DNA of 64,000 nt, from assembly GCA_022702705.1 (NCBI GenBank), contig CM040430.1, positions 75,643,239-75,707,238 on the forward strand. The letters run 5' to 3'. A program made the translations under genes and the position numbers. Below, one piece after another: positions 1 to 11,256 of the stretch. How positions within the stretch are numbered: position 1 is the stretch's first letter; every line of letters starts with the position of its first letter. The notes beneath the pieces are model-generated. The model saw nothing but the letters and a program-made list of their open reading frames with translations, had not been told where the DNA came from and ran no database searches. This stretch comes from Papilionanthe hookeriana x Papilionanthe teres. Its lineage: Eukaryota > Streptophyta > Magnoliopsida > Asparagales > Orchidaceae.

Positions 1-23
1 TTCTATCTTGAACGGGTATAGTC

Positions 24-76
24 AACCTCTCTCGGATTTAGGAGCCACTGTTTAGACACCCCTAAACAGAGAGGTT
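24..76 (+). other. Leader two-part stem-loop
   Basis: AACCTCT at 24-30 is the exact reverse complement of AGAGGTT at 70-76. Inside it CTGTTTAG at 48-55 pairs with CTAAACAG at 62-69 around the loop ACACCC. Bases 31-47 remain unpaired on the 5' side. Such leader folds can serve packaging or dimerisation in retroelements; that role is inference. Confidence 0.5.
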
Positions 77-89
77 CTGAAATCCTTTT

Positions 90-127
90 ACCTCTTTTCT
101 GAGGTGGGGTGGACCCCCAATAGGTGT
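90..127 (+). other. Leader motif mirroring the LTR/polypurine-tract junction
   Basis: A small hairpin (ACCTC at 90-94, GAGGT at 101-105) is followed by TGGACCCCCAATAGGTGT at 110-127. The minus-strand element 2 shows the same arrangement on the plus strand at 29,995-30,038, where the 18-mer is identical. The leader therefore carries an inverted image of the LTR start plus polypurine tract. In the element RNA these 18 bases are complementary to the 3' end just before the LTR. Confidence 0.6.
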
Positions 128-395
128 TAGCTTAGGAGCGGTCCTTCAGGTTGAGAATTTTTGCGAGACTTTCTCTTCCTTTCCAATTCTTAATCAAGTC
201 CTTTACCTTTTCTATACCTTTAATCATTTTATTCCTAGCAAACAAATCTTCTAATAACCTTTAAATGAACTCTTTTAAATCATAAATACATTAAGATAAA
301 CGAAAATATGTTCGGACTCTTTCTTTTTCGTCTTAAGTTTTGTGACAAAAGGAAGCATGATTCAGGACTGACTTTCGAAATCTATTCTGCAGAAA

Positions 396-1452
396 ATGAC
401 TGCACCAAAGTTAATTTTCTCCTTTACCAATGGAATGGACTTCGCCGTCTATAAGGATGAGCTGCCTGACAATGGAATCATCCATTTTAGATAAGGATTC
501 AACAACACAGATATCAAGTTTGCTGACGTCACTCTCTTCGCACTAATGGACAAAGTGCCAGAAACTGAAGAGCCCGTAATTGAATTCAACTTGAAGTCGG
601 CTCAAGAATTCCCTCCCCTGCAAAGGGTTCCAGCTGAAAGAAGTACTACTGTTCATAGGAGGACTGTTGTCTCTACCCCCACCGGTCTAGTCATCTCTGC
701 ACCTACCCCAACTTCTGCCAAACTAAAGGGTAAGGAAATTCAAGTCTATGATGAGCCTGTCACCGTGGAGGGTACAGATTTTGCTACAATACCATCTGTT
801 TTTTAGATTGGGTCCAGTTCAAGAGTTGCACCCCTAACTCGGACTCAAAGGAGAGATAAAAGCGAAAAGATAGCCGAGATTGCGAAAGCCAAAGCTGCTG
901 AAGTTGCTTTTCTAGAAGAAATTCCTGAGGAAAGAGAAGAACTGCCTGAGTATATACCTCTGTTAGAAGGGAGTAGGTTTCACCCCCTCTCTGCTGCATT
1001 GGATGAAGAAGATGTCTGAAGGATTGCCGCTACAACCCTGACCTGCATACTATAGTAACTACAAAAGAAAAAGGGTTAAGACTACGTCATTTGCTCGGCT
1101 GCAAGCCGTGATAGAAAAATTGGAAAAGAAAGAAAAATGCCCTGTGTCAGAAATTCTAAGAAGAATGGGACGAGTGCCAGCTAGATCCCGCCTCGAACCG
1201 TGAGTATAGCCTGCCACTGCCATAGAGAAACCAAGGAAGAAAATGAGAGCTAGTTCACCTATTTTTGTATCGGGCCATCATATTAGGGAGGACACCACCT
1301 ACCAGCATACAGCCGACAGACCGTCCGATCCTAGGCCTTTTACTGCAAGAAGGATGGTGTGGTGACCTATTATTTCTGAGCCGAGACCAACACAACGTCT
1401 TGAGAAGAAAAGCCTCGTCAAAGAGCCTGAATCAGAAGGAAGTCCTACTGCG
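396..1452 (+). pseudogene. Leader ORF1 of the Tat-like element (unknown function), broken
   Basis: One frame opens at the ATG at 396 and stays readable to about 1018 apart from a TAA at 492 and a TAG at 804. After a TGA at 1017 and a frame change near 1065 it continues in register with gag to 1452. Element 3 has a recognisable homologue at 21,500-22,360, sharing the context around EGSRFHPLSAA and the later ILRRMG segment. The charged stretch near 860-960 looks helical. Ogre/Tat elements are known for an ORF of unknown function ahead of gag, which fits the position. No domain is recognised. It may originally have been fused to gag, because the frame runs into it. Confidence 0.6.
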
Positions 1453-3184
1453 ATGAAAGAAACTCCCGAAAAAGAAGTTCAAAAGCCATTGCACGACAAC
1501 CACGAGACCGTCTGGAAAAGACCTCTAGAGGATGCTATAGGAAAGCTATGGACGGATATCCATCGGTTGGCAAAAGAAAGAGGAGAAAAGTTGGAAAATG
1601 AAGTTGACTCATCAGAGTTCATGAATGAGGAATATGCCGAGATCAACATGGTTGAGACACGAGCATCGTCAGCTTCACAAGGTGCTTCGGAAGCTGCGGA
1701 AAGAGATGAACCGGAAGTGATGAGAGCACAGCTTCGGGAAAGAGATGACACAATTTCCAAGATGGCAAAGAGGATGGAAGAGATGGCTGCTGCCTTATCC
1801 ACTCTCCAGAGTCAAGTACAACCTCAGAAAAAAACACCTCCAGAGATCATCCATATTGCAGATGGAGGAAAAGAGATCACATCCGTCAACGGAGACGAGC
1901 AACGAAAGAAGGATTCTATACAGAGTATGATTCCCGAAAAAGGACATTAAAAATATGGTAGAACAGCAGGTGCGAGAAGCCCTAGCACAATCTAAGAGTG
2001 GAGCATCTATTCAGACGGGTAGACCTTACCCTGAAGAGTTTGATGCAGTCCAATACCTGAAAAGCTTCGTACCACCTCTATTTAAGGCTTTTGATGGAAC
2101 AGGAAACCCCCGGCAGCATGTCGCACATTTTCGTGCTAGTTGCTACAATGCCGGTGGGAGTGACGCTTTACTCTTTCGTCAGTTCGTCAGCAGTTTGTCA
2201 GGGATTGCCTTCAACTGGTACACAAAATTGCTAAATGGTTCAGTTAAGACCTTTGCAGAGTTAGAAAACCTTTTCGTTAAACGGTTTGCCGGGGCTCAGC
2301 ACCACATCACCATCGGTGATCTAGTGGTGGAACACCAGAAACCGAACGAGACTTTAGTGGATTACATACTTCGATGGAGAAATTTAAGCATGAAGTGTGA
2401 ACCACAGCTTCAAGAACAGCATGCAGTCGGCATCTTGCTTAAGAGTATCCATGGCCCGATAGCACTTCTCCTTAAAGGATTTACAATCAAGACTTTCGAA
2501 AAGTTGCTTAGCAAGGCCGGGAGCTTGCAAGAAGAGGCAAAGCAACTAAGTTTTGTGGACAAGACCGATAAGCAGAAGCCCGTAAAAACATTCGAAAAGA
2601 AGTCCGGAATCGTAGCGGCAATCGATAAGGGCAAGCAGCCAGTGTAGATACAGCCAGAGCGGCCACAGCCTAGCTATCAACCACCGCAACGTACTTACCA
2701 ACAACCTCAGCAGGGTTATCAACAGCCTCGATCGAGCTATCAATCTCCTCAGCATTATGAACAACTGCCTCGTCCACAGCATACCCTGAAAGATTTTTTG
2801 AACAAGGAATATCCATTCAAAACTGAAGCAGTAGAGAAAATGTTCTGCAGTTTAGGGAAGACACCACATTTTCAGCTACCAGAGCCCAAGAGGCCAGAGG
2901 AAGTCAATAAGAAAGATCATCCAAACTATTGCCCTTACCACCAGATGCTCGGGCATAAGATAGAGGATTGCATCACTTTCAAGAGTTGGCTTGACAACAA
3001 TCTCCAGGAAGGGAACATAAAGATCCTGAAGGAATACATGAAGGAACCCCAAAAAGGAGGTTCCGTCAATGTTATTTCAATGAATCCTATTATTTTGATA
3101 GACCCTTACACAACCCAGGATGGATGGAGTACCGTCTGGACAAAGTCTTCAAAGAAAATCTTAGATCACATCGCTTGCAATTGA
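1453..3184 (+). pseudogene. gag: gag capsid/nucleocapsid region, element 1
   Basis: This is the structural polyprotein. A likely internal start is the ATG at 1649, whose product begins MVETRASS. A coiled-coil-like stretch (RERDDTISKMAKRMEEM) precedes the capsid core at 1955-2647, which contains a retrotransposon-gag segment (FNWYTKLLNGSVKTFAEL, FVKRFAG). A Q/P/Y-rich linker (2650-2790) leads to a zinc knuckle of the form C-x2-H-x4-H-x4-C (YCPYHQMLGHKIEDC, near 2928-2973). Compared with element 2 there is an extra A near 1943 that shifts frame, a TAG at 2646, and a deletion of about 60 bases near 3172. The gene is therefore dead. Gag and protease were probably one polyprotein. Confidence 0.88.
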
Positions 3185-3269
3185 AGAACCTCCCCAGAAG
3201 GAAGAGAAGACCGTATAAGAGAAGAAGATCGAGGCTCTGAAGAGTAGACTAGGGGCTGCTTATCCTAGG

Positions 3270-5057
3270 ATGGTTGTTTCCGATTCGGGGGAGAAATCCC
3301 TCGAACTTCTGACTCTGTATGATTATTTGCTCGCACCGGCGGGATCTTATAATGATAAGAGTTTTGGCGTTGGCTACGTTTTGACTGTTTCTAACGATTA
3401 CGTAACTAACGAAAGCCAACCTAATCCGGATCTCAATTCTAATATAAATGTCCATTCTCAAATCATACTAAACCTCAATGACCACGACGAAAAAGAAGAC
3501 ATTCACAAGGATGGCTACGAGAGCTTAACAAGCAACGAGTCTATTTACGAATTTCGAGGAGCTCCGATCGCGATAGAATTGGAGTTATCAGATTCTGAAG
3601 CAACGCCAGAAGAGCCAGTCATTCCAATTCAAGAGAATACACCGGCAGATTCAGCACCAAATTCAGAAGAAATAACTGAAGTAAATTTAAGAAGTGGAAA
3701 ATTTCTACCCCCAAGAATGGGTCCAAAGGATAAAAGAAAGCAGGTGGTTGCTCAGGAGGAGCCAACCCCAGCAGAGGAATTGCCCATTCGGGAAGAAACC
3801 AAGGAACATGGTAATAAAGTAGACTACAACGTGCTAGCCCATCTTAGGAAGCTACCAGCCAAACTAAGCATATACGACGCTCTGATCCTGTCGAAGGAGA
3901 TGAGGGAAGCTCTGATCAAGGATCTACTTGATCCAGAGATTTGTTTAGCTCAAATGGTCGGTAATTCCTTGGACGAGGTTTGCTCGTTAAAAGAACAGCG
4001 AGGTGTTACCTTCACCGACAATGATTTACAACTCGGAACGGCTGATCACAATCGACCGTTGTACATTTCAGTCACTATTGGAATGTTTACGCTCTCCAGG
4101 GTGTTGGATGATCCGGGAGCATCAATCAACATAATGAGCCTTCGAACTTTAGCATATTTGGAAATTGATGCTCACAAACTTGAAACAGACAAGATGTTAT
4201 TAAGTAGGTTCAATCAAAAAGGAGAAAGAGCACTCGGATCGATAACACTGTTAATGAAGACCTGTGATTTGGCAAAGACAACCGCAAAATTCCACATAAA
4301 TGATTCTGAGACATCGTTCAACGCTCTACTGGGTCGACCATGGATCCATGAGAACCGGATGGTACCGTCATCTCTGTACCAATGCATAAAGTATTACGAT
4401 GGATGAGAACAGTGTATCAAAGGTGACTTGCAACCGTTCTCCCTGCATGAAATCGGAATTCATGAAGATGCAGCCTACTACGTGCCTCCGAAGAAAACAA
4501 TCTTTTCCATGAATACCATACCAAATGAAGCAAAAGAAGTGCAAGACGATAAAGAGCTGGAAATTCTAGTCCAACAGTTACTCACCACTCCCTTACGGCG
4601 AGATGGTGAAGGTTTCTCCAGAACTTGCACCCGAGGTCGAGGCCGGGGACGAGGTCGTGGAAGAGACGTTAGAACAGTTGGACAGAAGAAACCAGTCATC
4701 GACCTGGATTGGGAGACCAGTTCCAAAGAAGAAGAAATCAAGAAAGAAGCAGTAACATTAAATCAAAAGAAACCCCAGTTCAAGATCTCTCTCGAAGATG
4801 AAAAGAATGAAGAATACAAATCAATGTATGAGAAGATTAACCATTATGTACATATTATGACCCTGACCCCGATCCATTCTAATAAGAACGAGGGTATGGT
4901 GGTCAAGGAAGTGCATGAGGGTGGTGCTAAGACGATCAAGTTTTACTGTGGTGCTTCTTCTTCCAATACTGAAAATGATGTACAATTTAAAGATGTTACT
5001 TCTTCTGAATTAATGGAACTGCCTTTTGAGTGGTACTCTTCCTGTGCCAAAATTTAA
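3270..5057 (+). pseudogene. Aspartic protease and flanking polyprotein spacer, element 1
   Basis: A long acidic spacer (3270-3990) precedes the retropepsin-like domain at about 4050-4370. The active-site motif reads DDPGASIN in place of the common DTGAS. Element 2 has VDPGASIN, so the D-x-G core is a family trait. The flap and C-terminal part ends with ALLGRPWIHE. A TGA at 4404 interrupts the frame where element 2 has a glycine codon. The following part holds an RG-rich run (RGRGRGRGR, near 4636-4665) that element 2 has lost by a deletion of about 53 bases. The domain would process the gag-pol polyprotein in the particle. Confidence 0.82.
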
Positions 5058-6696
5058 TTCAACGTGGTGTCTTGCCTCGACAATGGACAAAAGGTCAATC
5101 ACAACATTTTGAAAAATTATGGAATAATGCTAGTCGGCCTCCCAATTCAAAACATGGTCTCGGATTCGACACGGTAGGATCAGTCGATGATACGAGATTT
5201 TGCTTGGTTGTCACTTGCAAGCCTAATGAAGACTGCTTGGAAGCTTCAGAAGATCTCGAAGATCTACCAATCGGAGATGCTCCACCAGAATTCAAAGAAG
5301 AAATTAAATCTACAATAGACGAGTTATTGGAAGTTAACTTAGGTACTAGCGAAGAGCCTAGGCCGACCATTGTTAGCTCCTTACTCAATAAAGAAGACTC
5401 CGAAGAGATAATCAAGCTATTGATGGAATTCAAGGACTGTTTTGCTTGGAGTTATGATGAAATGCCGAGATTAGCTCCGAAGTTGCAGTTCACAAATTAG
5501 GAGTGGATCCCACTGCCATTCCAGTCAGACAAGCTCTGAGAAGAATGCGTCTAGAGATTGAACAACAAGTTATAGCTGAAGTTAAGAAGCTAATAGACGC
5601 TAAAATTGTCCGTGAAGAGCAATACCCGACTTGGTTAGCCAATGTGGTACCGGTTAGAAAGAAGAATGGTCAGATCAGAATCTACGTGGACTTCAGGGAT
5701 TTAAATAAAGCATGTCCAAAGGACGAATTCCCACTACCTATTCCAGAATTGATGATCGACATTGCTTCAACACGTGAAGTCTTCTCATTCATGGATGGAT
5801 CATCAGGATACAACCAGATAAATATGGCACCAGAAGATGAAAAGCTTACATCCTTCAGAACGCTGATCAGGGTATACTACTACACAGTGATGTCGTTTGG
5901 ATTAAAAAACGCGGGAGCAACTTATCAAAGAGCAATGACGAGGAATTTCGATGATCTCATTCACAACCAAGTCGAGTGCTATGTAGATGATGTGGTCATC
6001 AAAAGCAAACTAAAAGAGGATCACTTGTATGATTTTAGAATTGTTTTTTAGCGATTAAGACAATATAACCTTAAGATGAAACCCTTGAAATGCGCATTCG
6101 GTGTCACCACTGGGAAATTCTTAGGATTTGTTGTTCGACATCGTGGAATGGAAATCGATCCAGAAAAGATTAAAGCCATCTTAGAAATGCCACCTCCCAA
6201 AACCATGAAACAATTACGATCCTTTCAAGGAAAATTGGCATATCTTCGACGCTTTATCTCGAATTTGTCAGGTAGGTGTCAGACCTTCTCGGCATTGGTT
6301 AAAAAGGACGCCAAATTTTTTTGGGAAGAGAAATGCCAGCGGGCCTTCGAGGACATTAAACAATATTTAATGACACCTCCTGTCTTAGCAGCCCCAGTCT
6401 TAGGTAGACCGTTAATACTTTATACCGCAGCTTTAGACGGCTCTCTCGGAGCCCTGTTAGCCCAGGTCAATGATGAGGGAAAAGAAAATGCGCTCTATTA
6501 CTTAAGCCGTCGTCTAATTCCGATTGAAGTAAAGTATCCTCCTATTGAGAAGCACTGTTTGGCCCTGATCTTCGCCGCACAGAAGCTCAGGCACTACATG
6601 CTTTCTTATAAGGTCAACCTTATTTCGAAGTTTAATCCGTTGCAATATTTGATGACTCGACCGACGCTTTCGGCAGACTTGCTAGGTGGTCAATGA
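5030..6696 (+). pseudogene. Reverse transcriptase and first RNase H, element 1
   Basis: The frame changes near 5040 and 5500, and a TAG at 6049-6051 separates RT from its connection domain. RT motifs are in order: fingers (VVPVRKKNGQIRIYVDFRDLNKACPKD), FMDGSSGYNQI, FGLKNAGATYQR, and the catalytic box YVDD (about 5980). The thumb and connection follow (FLGFVVRHRGMEIDPEKIKAIL). RNase H (LYTAALDGSLGALLAQ to KHCLALIFAAQKLRHY) ends near 6690, where a frameshift leads into the second RNase H. The catalytic aspartates of RT are intact, unlike those of element 2. This enzyme would copy element RNA into DNA. Confidence 0.93.
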
Positions 6697-8662
6697 TACT
6701 ATTGCAATTCTATATAACTTTCGTTCCTCTTCATGCCGTAAAGGGACAAGTCTTACAGACTTCCTCGCAGCATACCCTTTACCGGCAGAATTGCCTTTCA
6801 ACGACGGCTTGCCAGACAAGCAGATAGTGAGCCTAGAAGACCCCGATGATCAGCGTTGGGAACTGTACTTTGATGGAGCATCCTCAGCACAGAAAGACAA
6901 AGAATCGCAAATGATAGTGCCCGGTAAGGCAGGAATCGAACTAATATTTATAACGCCGGAGCGGGGAATGTTAAGGTACTACAATCACTTAACAGAACTA
7001 TGTACAAACAATGAGGCAGAATACGAAGCCCTCATAACCGGACTAGAATTAACCATTCAGATAGGGATAACTGATATCAACATCTATGGGGATTCTCAGT
7101 TGATCATTCAACAAATCGCCGGAAAATACAGAGTTCTAAAGCCAAGACTCGAGCAATACTTCCAGTATGCCATGAGACTGTTGAAGCAGATTCCAAATGT
7201 AACAATCTATAAGATTCCTAGAAAAGAAAATGCTCTCGCTGATGCGTTAGCCCGACTCGCAAAGGAATTTGCCTGCTTACAGGATGAGTCAGTTGAAGTG
7301 TCAGTTCAAGGACGACAGGTCCTATCACAGCTCGACATGGATACAATACACAAATCAGCAAAAAAAGAAGAAGAACCCGTTGCAGCAGTAACAGAAAATA
7401 CAGAAGACTGGCGGCAGCCACTGATAGACCACTTGAAACCAGGAAACCTACTGGACGATAAGTCTTTAGCTCATCAAATCAAGAAAAGAACTCTGTCTTA
7501 CGCATTGATAAACAATACATTATACAGAAGCTCTTTTGTTCATATGTGGCTAAGATGCCTGAGCGGGTCCGAGGCTCGTGAAATTGTTAAAGAAGTACAC
7601 TTAGGACTTTGTGGCGCTTATCAGTCGGGTCCGAAAATGAAAATGAAGATTAAAAGACTATGGTATTATTGGCCCTCAATGATGACCAATTGCATGAAGA
7701 TTGCCAAAAGTTGTCACCAGTGCCAAGTGCATGGAGTGGTTCTACATCAACCTCCAAATGTGCTACATCCGACAATCGCGTCGTGGTCGTTTGAATGTTT
7801 GGGCACAGATATTGTGGGTCCGATAGAACCGTCTTCTTCAAGAGGACATCGCTTCATTCTTGCAGCTACAGATTACTTTTCCAAGTGGGCAAAAGCAGTA
7901 CCGCTTAGAGAAGTGAAAGCACATCATGTACTGCAATTATTCAAGAATCAAGTTGTCTACCATTTTGGGGTACCGCGCAGAATTATTTCAGATAACGGGT
8001 TCGCATTCAAGAGTACGAAGATCAATAATTTTGTCAGAAGACATGGGATCGACTGGCGCTATTCAACAATCTACTACCCAAGAGCGAACGGCTTGGCCGA
8101 GGCTTTTAATAAAACTCTCATCCAAATCTTAAAGAAAACTTTGGACGACAACAAGAGGAATTGCCACGAGAAGTTGTTAGAAGCCTTATGGGCCTACAGG
8201 ATGACTTTCAGAATGCCCACCCAGTCTATGCCTTACACTTTAGTGTACGGGTCCGAGGTCGTTCTACCCTTAGAGGTTCAGCTTCCTTCTCTTAAAATTG
8301 CAGTTGCAAACAAAATTACTACATAAAAGAATGCCAAACTACGAATAGAAGAGTTAGAAAGCTTGGAAGGGAAACGACTTTCAGCGCAACAAAATTTGGA
8401 ACTGTATCAAGCCAAGATAATTCAGGCCCATGATAAATTAGTCCGCCGAAGGACATTCAAAGTCGTTGAATTGGTTTTAGTTCTCAGAAGACCTATTCTT
8501 GCACATCGCAAGATAGGTGGTAAATTTGAACCAACATGGCAAGGGCCATTTGTGGTCGAGACAGTTTACTCAGGAGGTTCCTATCAGCTTGTAAATTGCC
8601 GTAGAGAGCGACCTATGCTTCCAATTAATGGACGATAACTAAAGAAGTATTACGCAACCTGA
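6686..8662 (+). pseudogene. Archaeal-type RNase H and integrase, element 1
   Basis: The second RNase H runs at about 6855-7250: YFDGASS, NNEAEYEALITGLEL, YGDSQLI and PRKENALADALARLA supply the acidic residues. Integrase follows. The zinc domain (about 7590-7730) has lost one histidine: GAYQSG stands where GAH is usual. The DDE core is present: TDIVGPI, ISDNGFAF and GLAEAFNK. A TAA near 8325 separates the core from the C-terminal domain at 8363-8662, which ends in a GPF-type module (TWQGPFVVETV) typical of chromovirus and Tat integrases. The TAA at 8636-8638 replaces a tyrosine codon in element 2; the original stop is at 8660-8662. Overall this is one of the better preserved parts. Confidence 0.92.
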
Positions 8663-8987
8663 TGTTTCAAAGGATGAATCCTCATTCCTAGAAGCACGGG
8701 CACAGAAATTACTTATGACTGGGTCCGAATCCAAAAATATAAATAAAGAAAGTGAATGATAAAGTAGATCGTTAAAAAAAATGTTAAAAGAAAAAATGTG
8801 AAATCATGATAATAAAATCTTTATCCTTCCTTTTAAATCGAGTCTCACTCTTGATCTCCCTTGATTTTTTCTTACTCCTATTTAAATTTAAAATAAATGA
8901 ATAAAATCTCTTCATTAATAAACATATTTTTCTACTGTTCTTGTTCTTAGTACAACCCCTAATCCTTTCCTTGTTTGTCGCAGGGAA
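8663..8987 (+). promoter_or_regulatory. Spacer with splice-acceptor-like 3' end before the ALKBH ORF
   Basis: This 325-base AT-rich spacer has no ORF. Its last 45 bases are pyrimidine-rich and end GCAG|GGAA directly before the ATG at 8988. A branch-point match CTAAT lies at 8959-8963, 21 bases upstream of the AG. Element 2 keeps the same design with substitutions that preserve it (branch CTGAT, longer T tract, GCAG|GGAA). This suggests that the downstream ORF is reached by splicing. Confidence 0.6.
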
Positions 8988-10468
8988 ATGTCGAACGGGC
9001 GGTTGGTTTTGAACTTTAAGACTGGCGTGAGTCTAGCACTTGATGAAAAGAGGGTGAGGGATGGATCCGTGATTGAGATTGACTCTGACTTCACACCAGC
9101 TGGGATACAATATGAAGAAAATGATTGGACCCCGATCGATCGGGAAGAACTCTACAGCCATACAGTGATGAAATTGGGTGGCTCGAATAAACCATCTACC
9201 AGCAAAAAGAGAAAAGCAAATGCCACTTATTCAACATGAGAAGATAAGAAAGTTAAGTCCGTTGTTGCTACAGCAGAGGGCAGGCTTGTCAGTGCCGTGC
9301 CCACAGAAATCCAAGGGATAAGGAGAGCTACTCTCACAGCCACTCAGTGAAGGAACAAGATTCGTCGCATTCGCAAGATGCTGACCAAGTTAGCAGCAGA
9401 TCAGCTTGAAGATACAGTCGCTACCACCAATACAAATGCTTCGAAGAGATTGGTTGGTCAGTAACCAGAGAGTAGGAGATCCACTCTAAGGAAAGCATAA
9501 CAGATAAAGGAAATTCCAAGAAGAATAGAGATAGTACCACGACGCCAGACAGATGCACCAGTTCTGAAGAGTATTGTTGCGAAAGCAGCCCCGGAGGATG
9601 TCCCGACAGAGACTATCCCCGAGGAGCCAAGACATAGAGGAGAGCGTGCCGGTGTGGAACCACACATTCCCCAGTACGTTACTAGACCTCGCCAGTTGCA
9701 GATAATTCCAGAATATGAGTTAGAAAGAATGCAGAATGTCGAAAAGAGAACTTTTGAATACTTTGAGAGAATTGGAGGCAAGATGATCAATATCTTAGAA
9801 GGCCTTGAGCTGCATACAGATGTGTTCTCAGACTACGAGCAACAACAGCTTATAGACTGCATACTTGAACTCCAGAAAATGGGTCGAGCTAGCCGCCTAA
9901 GGGAAAAGACTTATTCAGAACCCCGAAGATGGATGCCAGGGAAAGGAAGAGTTACGATTCAGTGCGGATGTTGCTACAACTTCGCAGTAGACATAAAAGG
10001 AAATCCACCAGGGAAACTCCGTCACAGTGAGGTGGATCCGATGCCAAAAGTTATTAAAAGAATGTTAAAGAGGATGATAACATGGGTGTATTGCCAGCGG
10101 ATTGCATACCCAACAGCTGCATCATTAACATCTACAAGGAGGGCGACTGCATACCTCCACATATAGACCATCATGATTTCGTTAGACCTTTCTGCACAGT
10201 GTCTTTTGTCAACCAGTGCAATATCATGTTCGGATCTGACCTCCGGATAGCAGGCCCCGGTGAGTTTCGAGGGCCGGTGGAGATACCACTACCGGTAGGT
10301 TCCGCCATGGTATTAAAAGGGAATGGAGCGGACATCGCAAAGCATTGCATTCCAGGAGTGCCTGTTGAGCGGATCTTTGTTACTTTCAAGAAGATGGATG
10401 ACAGAAAAATGCCTTTCCACTTCCAGCTAGATCCAGAGTTAGAGAGTCTCCAACCTTATGAGCTGTGA
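8988..10468 (+). pseudogene. ALKBH9/10-like 2OG-Fe(II) dioxygenase ORF carried by the retrotransposon, broken
   Basis: The N-terminal third (8988-9640) is unknown and basic, with stops at 9237, 9348 and 9462. From about 9654 the product matches plant ALKBH9/ALKBH10 RNA demethylases as I know them: NILEGLELHTDVFS, RWMPGKGRVTIQ, CGCCYNF, then after a one-base loss near 10,085 CIINIYKEGDCIPPH. Metal ligands are His and Asp of HID (10,160-10,168) and His of AKHC (10,343-10,345). The 2OG-binding Arg is R in VERIFVTF (10,370); the second Arg of the usual R-x5-R is Lys here. That family removes m6A from RNA. There are no introns, consistent with capture of a cDNA. The frame shares strand and position with the element 2 copy. 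Confidence 0.9.
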
Positions 10469-11256
10469 GTTACATGGGAGATAGCACACCTCCAATGCAC
10501 ATCCATACGTCATTCCTGCCAAAGATGACTTGGAAGGTGATGTTATTATCCGTGTATCTCACTATTTAGACATGGATTTTGACAGCTGCTTTTAGAAGAA
10601 ACATAAAGAATCTTACACAATCCGTTTTGGATTTATATGGATTATAAGAGATAGTAAATTCTCAAATAAAATATCATCATGTTTTGGATCAAGATGTATG
10701 ATGTATTTTCAACAAAATTGGAATGAAAGCGACCATGTCACGTTTTGCCTTCACCTCTTTTGGTGTGAATTGATTGGGAAACGCCATTAAATTAAAAGAA
10801 CTTCGAGCAAAGAACAAAGAAAAAATGAAAATAAACGAGAACTTTTTTAAGAATCTAAATGTCAAAATGAATTCTAAACTGATACGAACTCTAAATATTT
10901 TTGAAATTGAATCACCAAAACGAGCAAGATGAATTTAAATCTTAATTTAAATCTTAATTTAAATCTCAATTTGAATCTCAGTCTGAATCCTTCGATCTGA
11001 ATCCTTCAATCTGAATTCTTCAATCTGAATCCTTCAATTTTTCTTCAAAATGAAATCTATTTGAAACTCTTCTGAAATTCAAATCTTGTCCTCGACTTGT
11101 CACCGAGTCGAGTCTCTTCAACTTGGTTCACTTACCAGTTCTTTTTAAATATTTTCTTTGCATGTTAGAGGATCGACTAGTTCTATTGACATGGAGCAAC
11201 CAACTTTGTTAGATTTGGTTCTGATGGCATGGGATTGGGTCCCTCTTCATACAGAT
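10469..11256 (+). other. 3' UTR, unique part, element 1
   Basis: This stretch is noncoding. The first 90 bases after the ALKBH stop (from GAGTTACATGGG) are clearly similar to element 2, and the rest is AT-rich. At 10,930-11,042 short units repeat: CTTAATTTAAAT several times, then CTGAATCCTTCAA about four times. Nothing else is recognised. Confidence 0.7.

Noticed and set aside
1..160. 5' LTR end of element 1 at the window start
   Set aside because: The first 160 bases do not match the LTR 3' end (19,700-19,828). The GGACCCCC motif at 110 is the reverse complement of the PPT region, not an LTR end.
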